Shown here: positions 1 through 7,645 of the stretch, piece by piece
Position numbering within the stretch: the stretch's first letter is position 1
How the letters are laid out: every line of letters starts with the position of its first letter
Source of the DNA: CAKAHY01 sp963522175
GTDB lineage: Bacteria; Bacillota; Clostridia; Lachnospirales; Lachnospiraceae
Assembly (NCBI GenBank): GCA_963522175.1
Contig: CAUQXC010000012.1
Location: 1 to 51,108, forward strand
DNA length: 51,108 nt
Reading direction: 5' to 3'
Position numbers and translations under genes: made by a program
Notes under the pieces: generated by a model
The model's input: only the letters and a program-made list of their open reading frames with translations
Databases searched by the model: none
Told to the model about the DNA's origin: nothing

Positions 1-148
1 TCGGCTTTTCAGGTTTTTTCGGCTCCTGTGGTGCTTCTTCCTTCGGCTTTTCAGGTTTTTTCGGCTCCTGTGGTGCTTCTTCCTTCGGCTTTTCAGGCTG
101 CTTTGGCTCCTGTGGCGCTTCTTCCTTCGGCTTTTCAGGCTGCTTCGG
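1..148. repeat. 42-bp tandem repeat inside a surface-protein gene
   Basis: Three full units (1-42, 43-84, 85-126) and a partial fourth (from 127), continuing past the window edge. Each unit encodes 14 residues of the type PEKPKEEAPQEPK plus K or Q on the minus strand. The two outermost units are nearly identical and the inner one has drifted. The unit length is a multiple of three, so copy-number change would alter spacer length without breaking the frame. Confidence 0.9.
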
Positions 149-892
149 GGTGTTTCCGCTTCCCGCACCTAAGCCGCTTTCTCCCGTACTTCCGCCCGAG
201 CCGGTATTGCCGCTTCCGGAGCCGAGACTTCCACTGCCGGCGCTTCCTCCTCTGCCTCCGCTCGAACCGCCTCCGCCCGAACCTAGACGAGGCGTGCCCG
301 ATGCGCCCCTATTTGTTGCCAAATTTGTTTTATTATCGGTGTTTTTTGTATTGAAACCCTTTCCGCTTATATACTGAACCTCTCCGTTTGTACCTATCCA
401 ACGCCCGCTTTTATCCAGTCTAAAACCGTCAGGGCTTACCGTATCTGCATACATTCTTCCCAAGTTGTTCGGATTTGTGTCAAAGTAATAGCAATATCCG
501 TCTATCCATTGCCAGCCGATTCTTACTATTCCGGCTTTATTGGAATTTTTATCATTGTTTAAAAAATACCAATCTCCCTTGGGCGATTTATACCAACCCA
601 TGAGCATCTTTCCTTCTATACCATCTGTTTTAGTATTAAAATAATATTTGGAATTATCTATTATCTGCCAACCGGTGAGCATATTTGCGCTCCCTTTATC
701 CAGATAGTACCAATCTCCCTTAAGGTTGAGCCAACCCCTATACTGTTTGTTTTCATTTTCATAGTATTGCCAAAAACCGTCCTTTTGCTTCCAAGAACCG
801 GAAACCGCCGCTTTTGTATTTGCAAAGATCAGGCAACTCATCGCAAATGTCGCTGTAAGCACCACTGCCATATACCCTTTTTTATTTTTCAC
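1..892 (-). CDS. Cell-wall-binding repeat surface protein (3' end outside window)
   Basis: Secreted surface protein, partial: the C-terminus lies before base 1. I chose the GTG at 892, preceded by GGGAGAG, because it gives a signal peptide with a lysine-rich start (VKNKKGY) and a hydrophobic core; an in-frame ATG at 871 is the alternative. After the signal come choline-binding-type repeats (about residues 30-165) with the WYYLD, GWQ and YYF signatures, then a long Gly/Ser-rich linker and a Pro/Glu/Lys repeat. The N-terminal half closely resembles that of the next gene upstream on the same strand (974-3601), so the pair looks like a tandem duplication. Such repeats normally bind teichoic acid or wall polymers; the ligand here is not known. 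No effector domain is visible in the part present. Confidence 0.85.
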   Translation of the reverse strand, partial: MKNKKGYMAVVLTATFAMSCLIFANTKAAVSGSWKQKDGFWQYYENENKQYRGWLNLKGDWYYLDKGSANMLTGWQIIDNSKYYFNTKTDGIEGKMLMGWYKSPKGDWYFLNNDKNSNKAGIVRIGWQWIDGYCYYFDTNPNNLGRMYADTVSPDGFRLDKSGRWIGTNGEVQYISGKGFNTKNTDNKTNLATNRGASGTPRLGSGGGGSSGGRGGSAGSGSLGSGSGNTGSGGSTGESGLGAGSGNTPKQPEKPKEEAPQEPKQPEKPKEEAPQEPKKPEKPKEEAPQEPKKPEKP

Positions 893-916
893 TGTAATTC
901 TCTCCCGGTATTTATT

Positions 917-965
917 AACGGCAAAATGCCAAGAAGATTTTTACCTCCCTTGGCATCCTGCCGTT
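917..965. terminator. Two-part hairpin between the two surface-protein genes
   Basis: Outer arms AACGGCA (917-923) and TGCCGTT (959-965) enclose inner arms ATGCCAAG (926-933) and CTTGGCAT (949-956). On the minus strand it follows the stop of the 875-residue protein and precedes the next gene. Only a weak T-stretch follows on that strand; the plus side has TTTTT. It may end, attenuate or process the transcript. Confidence 0.55.
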
Positions 966-973
966 TTTACTTA

Positions 974-3601
974 TTATTTGCTTAAAGCTCGCTTAACAGC
1001 TTTCTTTATAGCATCGGTTGAACGTGTTGCACCCGCCACGGCATCTATACCGTCAATATCACTTTCACCTTTTCCTACAAACTTAGACCAGAAATCATTT
1101 GTAATTTTCTTCCACGCTTTCTTGTTTTGCTTGTTGGTATTCGAATTAGAACTTGCCTCCGGATTTGTTCCGTTATCCTCAACTTTGATTATCTTCTTTG
1201 TTTTTTCATCAAAGGTAACTCTGACTTTTGCCTTATACTCAAAATCTGTCGTCTCACCGTCCTCAACTTCAACTACCTCTTCCTCATCCTCAACCGTCTT
1301 CGTTTTAGGCTCTTCCGTCTTTGGAGGCTGCTGAGGCTGTGGCGGCTGCGGTGTGGAACCGCTATCCGCAGACTTTCCTTCAACAAACTTAAATGTAAGC
1401 ATTATGATACTTGGATCTTCGCCCTCTCTTGTAGCTATACTTATGCGGAAAAATGCCTTCTTAGCGGTTGTTGTGATATCCAACGCCTGCCCCGACTCAT
1501 TATATACCTTAGCTGTAAATTTAGTTGCATTTGCCTCATACTTCTTGTCAACTTCCTGATTAAGCTTCTTCAGATTTCTGTTTGCCGCTTCAAATTCAGC
1601 TTTATTCACGTCAAAGCTCAATATCTTGTCTTCGCCGGAATATATCTCAACCTTCGCCGGAACCTTGGAACTTGTATCAACAACATTTATTTCAAATGTT
1701 TTGCTTAAGGTTTGATTTCCGACTCTCTTGGATATGGTTACATCCTTCTTTCCGACCTCACTCACATCAAAAACATGTCCGTTTTCTATAGATGATGTGA
1801 ACTCGGCATTTGCAGCCTCTTTCCAGTCCTTATATCTTTTCTTACTTCCGTTTTTGGTTGTGTAAGAAACTATAAGTCCGTCTATATTGAATTTATCGCC
1901 CACCGTATAGTTCAAATTAACAAGCTTTGTGTCGAGCTCAAAATCGGCAACTTCCGATGTATCCCATCCTGCATCTACCTTTACTTTGTAGGTATCAAAA
2001 GCCCATGAAGTATATCCGGCTCCGACCTCAACATTCTTTAAATCAAATTCCCACTCTGCGGTATCTGCATGATAACTTCCTTCCGCAAGCTTTTGGGCTT
2101 CGGAATAAAGCGTCATACTTGACACGGCTTTACCCGACTTAAGTGTATATCTGAACTCGTCCTTCGTAAGCTCAATATTTTCCACGGTCTCATCCTTATA
2201 CTTAACTTCAATTTTTGTAGGATATCTCTTTACGACCGATTTCTTTTGCTGAACTTCGCTGAATATATCAATCAGGTTATCGTCATTCTTAAAGTGAACA
2301 ACCACACGTTTTCCCGCTTCAGGCAAGATACTTCCGTTAGCCGGCTCCGTAGTTATACCGTACTTTTCAAAATCTTCAAAGCCGACCTTAACCTCTGCCA
2401 TATTTTTCTTTTTAACGGTTAATACAACTTTGCTTAAGTCAAGCTTATCGCTTGCTGCCAGCGGATCCGGTCTCTTATAGAACTCAAAATATTCAATATC
2501 CTGTTCCTTGTTGTCCGCTTTGAACTTTCTTGAACGCTCAAGGGCATTCTCAACCGCACTTAATTGTCCGTCTGCCGTTCTTGTCGCTCCGCTTATTCCG
2601 TCATAAGAATAAATATTCTTCTTAACATCTGCAATACTGTCCAAGCCTACAAGCTTATTAAGTATTCCGATACTTCTCTTATATTCAGGATCATTTCTGT
2701 ATCTAACATTTTCAGCCGACTTTATTTTTCCGTTTTCAACAATTACTTTTACAATTTCGGTCCCTCTGATGAACTTATACATATCATCTTTTCCCGTTCC
2801 GAACCATGTTCCGTCGGCTAAAGTACCTGTCTGCGGCTTATTATTATTGCCACCTTTATTGTTATCCGTTTCCGGCTTCTTGTTTTCACCTTGATTTCCC
2901 GCACCCTTATTATCGGTGCTTCCGCCATTACCGGTGCTTCCCCCGTTGCCGGAACTTCCTCCGCCATAGTGTCCGCCACCGCCCGAGCCGCCTGAACCGC
3001 CGCCGCTCGGTTTTTTTACTGAAGCAAGCTTTTTATCCGCCGTATTTTTCTTCGTAGAAAAACCTTTTCCGGCTACATACTGAACTTTCCCTTCAGTATC
3101 TACCCATTGTCCGTCCGAATTTACCTTAAATCCGTCAGGTGTGAGTCCGTCTGCATACATCCTTCCTATATCGTTTCCCGCAGTTTCAAAATAATAGCAA
3201 TGTCCGTCTATCCACTGCCAGCCGACTCTTACAATTCCGTACTTTTTAGAGTCCTTATCATTATTAAGGAAATACCAGTTTCCGGCGGCATTTTTAAGCC
3301 ATCCTCCATGCATGTTTCCTTCCGTGCCTTCCGCCTTTGTGTCAAAATAATAGCGAGATCCGTCTATTACCTGCCAGCCGGTAAGCATATTTCCGTTTTC
3401 TTTGTCAAGGTAGTACCACTGATTCTTTTCTTCCAGCCAACCTTTATGCATGGTATGTGTACCCGTATAATACTTCCACATACCGTTTTCAAGCTCCCAC
3501 GTACCCTTTTGAACTGTTTGAGCATTTATATTTTCGACATTAGCCAAAGCAAAAGCAATACCGAAAGCCAAAAATACGTATTTCTTATTTTTTTTAAACA
3601 T
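974..3601 (-). CDS. Wall-binding surface protein with two FMN-binding domains
   Basis: An 875-residue secreted protein. Residues 1-27 form a signal peptide ending near INA. Residues about 30-178 are choline-binding-type repeats. Residues 198-260 are a Gly/Ser/Asn linker. Residues about 262-358 look like an FMN_bind domain ending in DGISGATRT, where Thr340 sits in the SGAT position that ApbE-type flavin transferases modify in NqrC and RnfG. A middle region includes an Ig-like (Big_3-like) module (YTVGDKFNIDGL). After a Pro/Gln stretch and an acidic stretch, a second FMN_bind-like domain ends with AGAT (Thr859). Inference: an extracellular, wall-attached flavoprotein that could take part in electron transfer or reductase activity outside the cell. 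No ApbE gene is in the window. The ATG at 3601 has GGGGGAG upstream. Confidence 0.85.
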   Translation of the reverse strand: MFKKNKKYVFLAFGIAFALANVENINAQTVQKGTWELENGMWKYYTGTHTMHKGWLEEKNQWYYLDKENGNMLTGWQVIDGSRYYFDTKAEGTEGNMHGGWLKNAAGNWYFLNNDKDSKKYGIVRVGWQWIDGHCYYFETAGNDIGRMYADGLTPDGFKVNSDGQWVDTEGKVQYVAGKGFSTKKNTADKKLASVKKPSGGGSGGSGGGGHYGGGSSGNGGSTGNGGSTDNKGAGNQGENKKPETDNNKGGNNNKPQTGTLADGTWFGTGKDDMYKFIRGTEIVKVIVENGKIKSAENVRYRNDPEYKRSIGILNKLVGLDSIADVKKNIYSYDGISGATRTADGQLSAVENALERSRKFKADNKEQDIEYFEFYKRPDPLAASDKLDLSKVVLTVKKKNMAEVKVGFEDFEKYGITTEPANGSILPEAGKRVVVHFKNDDNLIDIFSEVQQKKSVVKRYPTKIEVKYKDETVENIELTKDEFRYTLKSGKAVSSMTLYSEAQKLAEGSYHADTAEWEFDLKNVEVGAGYTSWAFDTYKVKVDAGWDTSEVADFELDTKLVNLNYTVGDKFNIDGLIVSYTTKNGSKKRYKDWKEAANAEFTSSIENGHVFDVSEVGKKDVTISKRVGNQTLSKTFEINVVDTSSKVPAKVEIYSGEDKILSFDVNKAEFEAANRNLKKLNQEVDKKYEANATKFTAKVYNESGQALDITTTAKKAFFRISIATREGEDPSIIMLTFKFVEGKSADSGSTPQPPQPQQPPKTEEPKTKTVEDEEEVVEVEDGETTDFEYKAKVRVTFDEKTKKIIKVEDNGTNPEASSNSNTNKQNKKAWKKITNDFWSKFVGKGESDIDGIDAVAGATRSTDAIKKAVKRALSK

Positions 3602-3609
3602 AACTCCCC

Positions 3610-3723
3610 CTAAATTCTACAAGTATAGGACATCCCGTCCGTCTTCAAGTTACATAGCAAGTTCAAGCACCGAACAAACACTAAAGCGACTGCCTCTAGT
3701 ACCAAAACCTTTCCCCCTTTCAT
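3610..3723 (-). CDS. Possible 37-residue leader ORF upstream of the FMN surface protein
   Basis: Too short for ordinary gene calling. The ORF starts at ATG 3723, begins MKGGKVLVLEAVALVFV and ends with TAG at 3612-3610, inside the ribosome site of the downstream gene and 8 bases before its ATG. It lies wholly inside the leader that follows the promoter at 3769-3797. The product would be hydrophobic with three cysteines. I see no good ribosome site for its own ATG, so it may be an untranslated structured leader instead. A small hairpin (GGAC 3628-3631 with GTCC 3637-3640) lies near its end. Confidence 0.3.
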   Translation of the reverse strand: MKGGKVLVLEAVALVFVRCLNLLCNLKTDGMSYTCRI

Positions 3724-3768
3724 ACAAAATTACAAAACGTAATAGGTTAGTTCAGCCTTACCCGGACA

Positions 3769-3797
3769 ATTATATTATCAAAAGTCAATTTAGTAAA
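3769..3797 (-). promoter_or_regulatory. Promoter for the FMN surface protein gene
   Basis: Minus strand: -35 TTTACT (3797-3792), 17-base spacer, -10 TATAAT (3774-3769). This implies a leader of about 160 bases before the ATG at 3601. Confidence 0.6.
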
Positions 3798-3851
3798 GTA
3801 AAAATACCAAAAAAATACTTTAAGTCTATATTTTTTTATGCAATTTAACTT

Positions 3852-3869
3852 TTCAAAAACGTTTTTGAA
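3852..3869. repeat. Perfect 18-bp palindrome
   Basis: TTCAAAAAC followed by GTTTTTGAA. It lies in the A/T-rich gap (3724-3953) between the kinase terminator and the surface-gene promoter, about 55 bases upstream of that promoter's -35. It could be a regulator site; no cognate regulator is identified. Confidence 0.45.
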
Positions 3870-3898
3870 TTTTTTGAATTTTTTGTTAACAGAAAAAA

Positions 3899-3934
3899 TA
3901 CCATATAGAAAATTCCCAAGCTCTCTATATGGTA
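3899..3934 (-). terminator. Terminator of the two-component operon
   Basis: Perfect 11-bp stem (TACCATATAGA 3899-3909 with TCTATATGGTA 3924-3934), 14-base loop, then a T-run on the minus strand, 20 bases after the kinase stop. Confidence 0.75.
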
Positions 3935-3953
3935 TCATTTTCACAATTTTATA

Positions 3954-6263
3954 TTATCTCAGCAGGTCAAACATAAGCTTGACCTTGAATAAATCGCCGT
4001 CGATCTCAACTTCAAACTTTCCTTTTTGAAGCTTTGCGAGAGACTTCACTATAGAAAGTCCCAAACCGCTTCCCTCTGTCGTTCTTGAGCTGTCACCTCT
4101 TACAAACCTCATTGTAAGCTCGGCGGGACTCACATTAAGCTGATTCGAAGAAACATTTTTCATGACGAAAACCGCCTTATTATCGTGAGCTTCAAGACTT
4201 ACATATATTCTTGAATTTTCCAAAGCATACTTGTAAGCGTTACTGTATATATTTTCCAGAACTCTCCATAAATGACCGCCATCCGCCTTTATCTTAATGC
4301 TTTCCGTCGGCAAACTGCTTATTATGGTCAAACCTCTCGTACTGTATTTTTCTTCAAACTCTCCGTTCGTCTGCTTTATCATTTGTGCAAAATCTATCTC
4401 TTCCAAATTCACACTTAAATTACCGCTTGAAGCTTTGCTAGCCTCAATCAAATCTTCCGTTAATTTCTTCAGATGCAAAGACTTTGTTTCCAGTACCTCC
4501 AAATATTTCTTGATATTTTCATTTTCCGGATGTTCCCTCTTTATCAAGTCTATATAATTTATTATTGAGGTAATAGGAGTTCTTATATCATGAGAAACAT
4601 TTGTTATCAAATCCGCCTTAAGTCTTTCACTCTTTACCTGCTCCGTAATTGCACTGCTTAAGCCGTTACCTATATTGTTGACCCTTTGAGCAAGAAGCTT
4701 CTCTTTTCCGCTGAACTTTGACTCATCAAGAGCATTGTCCGTAATTCCCTCGGATATTTCCTCTATTGCGTCCGATATCTTGTCTATAGCCACGGAACGA
4801 TTATACATATTGAAGAAGGCAAAAACATTAAGCATCGATAAAAGGAATATCATAAGTACTATAATCAATCTGTCAAATAAAGTGGACTCGGAGTTGACCA
4901 TAAACATTATGGCAAAAATTCCTATAATATTTATAAAATAATATAGTACATAATTGCTCGTAAACCTTCTTGTAAAGGTATAACTTCCTCTGTATATACT
5001 CCCTTCCTCTTTTATATGACGTATAAAAGAATTTTTCCATAAAAGTCCCGCTTTAAAGGATCGTACAACGGAAAATATATAAAGCAGGGTACTTAAGTAC
5101 ACAATAAGATAAATGTTTATCCGCTCTCCTATTTTCCACATATAATCCGGCAGTATCACATGAATAAACTTATATACTACTCTTTCACTGATAAACCACA
5201 AAATAATTATAGCTATAAGTAAGATTAGTGCCCTCAACTCCACGCTGTAGCGGTCTGCAAAAAACACGATTCTTACTTTGTCATTCTTGTCGGATACCTT
5301 ACCTGACATTACCATCATGAGAAGGAAACTGACAGTTCCCATAAGACTTCCCATCATTATGAGAACCATTCCGGAGAAATACTCATCTCTTCTTTTGTTA
5401 TACTCCATTTTTGAGTTGTAATACACATCATAATTGGGATATTGCGTGTCTACACCTATAGTAATAACATAATCCTCACCGCTCGTATTTCCATTGTCAC
5501 TTAAAGGATCATATATTCCTATACTTGCCTGCTCATATAAATTTTCGGGAACGGTATTTATATTTGAATCGGGCTGCATGCTGTCTGAAGTGATGATTAT
5601 ATATTTCCCATATTTTTTTACGGTTTCGGTATCAAGATCTACCGTATTGCTGACCGCATATTCCGGATAATCAAGGTCATAGTATATATTCCTCGGACTC
5701 AGCTTAAGATTCTTGTATGCCTTGTAATACTTCGCAAGCCTCAGCAAAACCTCTTCACTGAGCTCATCAAGACTCATGTAGGCATCTCCCGGTTCCTTTA
5801 TATTTTCCTGAGGGGTATATCTTAACCAAGTGACAAGATACTTCGCTTTCTCGGAATTTTCCTCTTCCTCATAAAGCTTAGTAACCTGATAATCTTCATC
5901 TATATAAAATCCCGATTTCTTTGCATAGGACAGAATATCCTCTAAGGTATAAACCTTTTCTTTTTCCGGACTTTCATATATTGAAAAAACTTCCGTTTCT
6001 TTATTAAATTTATCATCCCGTTCAAAAATATACTTATATCTTTCGTAATCAAAGATATACTCTATATCCTGCTCCAAATCAGCTTTAAACCGTGATGAAT
6101 CTTCATATATCTCATTATTAAGGTCCCAAAAGCCTTTTTGGAGGTTTCCGTTGACATATATCAACATAAAGCCGTATATTACATACAGCAGAGATGCCAA
6201 ATGTACACAAACAACTATAAGCTTTCTTATACCGTAAATTTCCTCATTATTTTTCATATACAC
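3954..6263 (-). CDS. Membrane sensor histidine kinase
   Basis: A 769-residue sensor kinase. One membrane helix near residues 13-35 is followed by an extracytoplasmic region of roughly 260 residues, then a cluster of about six membrane helices, a HAMP-like stretch, HisKA with NVSHDIRTPITS (phosphorylated His near 558), and HATPase_c with an N box around LENIYSNAYKYA and the G box GSGLGLSIVKS. It is paired with the response regulator just upstream: the regulator's TAG (6265-6263) overlaps this GTG start (6263) by one base, so translation is probably coupled. An ATG at 6257 is an alternative start. The multi-helix block between sensor and kinase domains is unusual for a VanS-like enzyme. The signal sensed is unknown. 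Confidence 0.88.
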   Translation of the reverse strand: MYMKNNEEIYGIRKLIVVCVHLASLLYVIYGFMLIYVNGNLQKGFWDLNNEIYEDSSRFKADLEQDIEYIFDYERYKYIFERDDKFNKETEVFSIYESPEKEKVYTLEDILSYAKKSGFYIDEDYQVTKLYEEEENSEKAKYLVTWLRYTPQENIKEPGDAYMSLDELSEEVLLRLAKYYKAYKNLKLSPRNIYYDLDYPEYAVSNTVDLDTETVKKYGKYIIITSDSMQPDSNINTVPENLYEQASIGIYDPLSDNGNTSGEDYVITIGVDTQYPNYDVYYNSKMEYNKRRDEYFSGMVLIMMGSLMGTVSFLLMMVMSGKVSDKNDKVRIVFFADRYSVELRALILLIAIIILWFISERVVYKFIHVILPDYMWKIGERINIYLIVYLSTLLYIFSVVRSFKAGLLWKNSFIRHIKEEGSIYRGSYTFTRRFTSNYVLYYFINIIGIFAIMFMVNSESTLFDRLIIVLMIFLLSMLNVFAFFNMYNRSVAIDKISDAIEEISEGITDNALDESKFSGKEKLLAQRVNNIGNGLSSAITEQVKSERLKADLITNVSHDIRTPITSIINYIDLIKREHPENENIKKYLEVLETKSLHLKKLTEDLIEASKASSGNLSVNLEEIDFAQMIKQTNGEFEEKYSTRGLTIISSLPTESIKIKADGGHLWRVLENIYSNAYKYALENSRIYVSLEAHDNKAVFVMKNVSSNQLNVSPAELTMRFVRGDSSRTTEGSGLGLSIVKSLAKLQKGKFEVEIDGDLFKVKLMFDLLR

Positions 6264-6958
6264 TATTTTTTGTCAACCTTATAACCGACGCCCCAAACAA
6301 CCTTTACATATCTCGGCTCTCTTGGGTTAATCTCTATTTTTTCTCTTATATGTCTGATGTGAACCGCAACCGTATTATCCGCTCCTACCGGCTTTTCATT
6401 CCATATCTGCTCATATATTTCATCAATAGAAAATACCTTGCCCGGATTTTTCACCAAAAGCAAAAGTATATTATATTCTATAGGGGTAAGCTTTATCACC
6501 TCTCCCGAAATAAATACCTCTTTGGCATCATCGTTAATCTTTAAGTCTCCGCAGGTATATACCTTTTCTTCCTCTACATTGCCCATGCTTCCGAGCTGAG
6601 TATATCTACGTAAATGGCTCTTAACCCTCGCAACCAGCTCAAGCGGGTTGAAAGGCTTTGTCAAATAGTCATCCGCTCCTATGTTAAGTCCCAGTATCTT
6701 GTCAGTATCCTCGGTTTTTGCGGACAGAATAATTATAGGAATACTTGAATTTTCCCTGATTTTAAGCGTAGTTCTGATACCGTCAAGTCCCGGCATCATT
6801 ATATCGAGAAGAAGCAAGTCTATTTCCTCTTTTTCCATTATTTCGAGCGCCTCATATCCGTCATAAGCCCCAAAAACCTCAAAGCCCTCTCCGGTTAAAT
6901 ATATCTTTATTGCCTCCACTATATCCTTGTCGTCATCACAAACCAAAATTTTCATCAT
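6263..6958 (-). CDS. OmpR/PhoB-family response regulator
   Basis: Receiver domain at the N-terminus with the acidic pocket VCDDD, phosphoacceptor Asp52 in LLLLDIMMPG, and the switch residues in the ILSAK and LTKPF motifs. A C-terminal winged helix of the Trans_reg_C type includes LTPIEYNILLLL and ends VVWGVGYKVDKK. I chose ATG 6958 (or 6955), which has AAGG at the right distance; the frame stays open to an ATG at 6979 without a good ribosome site. First gene of a two-gene operon with the kinase. Overall type is VanR-like. Targets are unknown; the neighbouring surface-protein genes are candidates by position only. Confidence 0.9.
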   Translation of the reverse strand: MMKILVCDDDKDIVEAIKIYLTGEGFEVFGAYDGYEALEIMEKEEIDLLLLDIMMPGLDGIRTTLKIRENSSIPIIILSAKTEDTDKILGLNIGADDYLTKPFNPLELVARVKSHLRRYTQLGSMGNVEEEKVYTCGDLKINDDAKEVFISGEVIKLTPIEYNILLLLVKNPGKVFSIDEIYEQIWNEKPVGADNTVAVHIRHIREKIEINPREPRYVKVVWGVGYKVDKK

Positions 6959-6991
6959 TACTGCCTTGCCCCTTTCCATATTTTAAGCTAT

Positions 6992-7020
6992 ATTATAGCA
7001 TTTTATCATTTAGCACGCAA
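6992..7020 (-). promoter_or_regulatory. Promoter of the two-component operon
   Basis: Minus strand: -35 TTGCGT (7020-7015), 17-base spacer, -10 TATAAT (6997-6992), about 35 bases before the start. Confidence 0.55.
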
Positions 7021-7035
7021 ACAAACTTATTCGTA

Positions 7036-7064
7036 TTGAAACCTTTTTAAAGTTGCACTATAAT
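7036..7064 (+). promoter_or_regulatory. Promoter of the tRNA deaminase gene
   Basis: -35 TTGAAA (7036-7041), 17-base spacer, -10 TATAAT (7059-7064). It is divergent from, and close to, the two-component promoter. Confidence 0.7.
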
Positions 7065-7137
7065 CATTATATTAAGATATTTAATTTAGTCTATATCCTA
7101 AAGATAAAAATAATTAATTTGTAAAAGTTTGGAGATT

Positions 7138-7623
7138 ATGTATAATAAGAAATTTATGAAAGCCGCCTTAAAAGAGGCTAAAAAAGCTCTCGCCATAGGA
7201 GAGGTTCCTATAGGCTGTGTTATTGTTTATGAAGACAAAATATTGGCAAGAGCATATAACAAAAGAGTTAAAGATAAATCAAGCCTTTCTCATGCGGAAA
7301 TTCTCGCAATCAAAAAGGCTTGCAAAAAGATGGGGGACTGGCGCCTTGAAAACTGCACTATGTACATAACCCTCGAGCCCTGTCCCATGTGTGCGGGAGC
7401 TATAGTTCAGGCGAGAATACCGACGGTTGTCATAGGCAGCATGAACCCTAAAGCGGGCTGTGCCGGTTCTGTAATAAATCTTTTGGATATGTCCGCACTT
7501 AATCATCAGGTTGAAATTTTACGGGCGGATGAAGCCTCAATTTCCGAAGCTTCGCTTATGTTGAGTGAATTTTTCAAGACCTTAAGGCAAAACAAAATCA
7601 AAAAAGCTTCGGATGTCGAATAA
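7138..7623 (+). CDS. tadA: tRNA-specific adenosine-34 deaminase
   Basis: Converts wobble adenosine 34 to inosine in tRNA-Arg(ACG). Zinc-dependent cytidine-deaminase fold with the signatures SHAEI (His ligand and catalytic Glu) and EPCPMCAGA (two Cys ligands). The length (161 residues) is normal for TadA. I start at ATG 7138, with GGAG only three bases upstream; an in-frame TTG at 7129 has no ribosome site. It faces the DUF4173-like gene and the two share a hairpin at their ends. Not to be confused with the pilus ATPase TadA elsewhere in this window. Confidence 0.95.
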   Translation: MYNKKFMKAALKEAKKALAIGEVPIGCVIVYEDKILARAYNKRVKDKSSLSHAEILAIKKACKKMGDWRLENCTMYITLEPCPMCAGAIVQARIPTVVIGSMNPKAGCAGSVINLLDMSALNHQVEILRADEASISEASLMLSEFFKTLRQNKIKKASDVE

Positions 7624-7641
7624 AAAGACGCCCGAAGCTTT
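7603..7641. terminator. Bidirectional terminator between convergent genes
   Basis: AAAGCTTCGG (7603-7612) pairs with CCGAAGCTTT (7632-7641). The left arm is coding sequence of the deaminase and its stop codon lies in the loop. The minus-strand side has a run of T residues; the plus side is weaker. Confidence 0.7.
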
Positions 7642-7645
7642 AATC

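Noticed and set aside
3747..3944. 65-codon minus-strand frame in the A/T-rich gap after the kinase gene
   Set aside because: It runs through the terminator and promoter of its neighbours, has no ribosome site, and its Lys/Phe-rich product is what A/T-rich DNA gives by chance.
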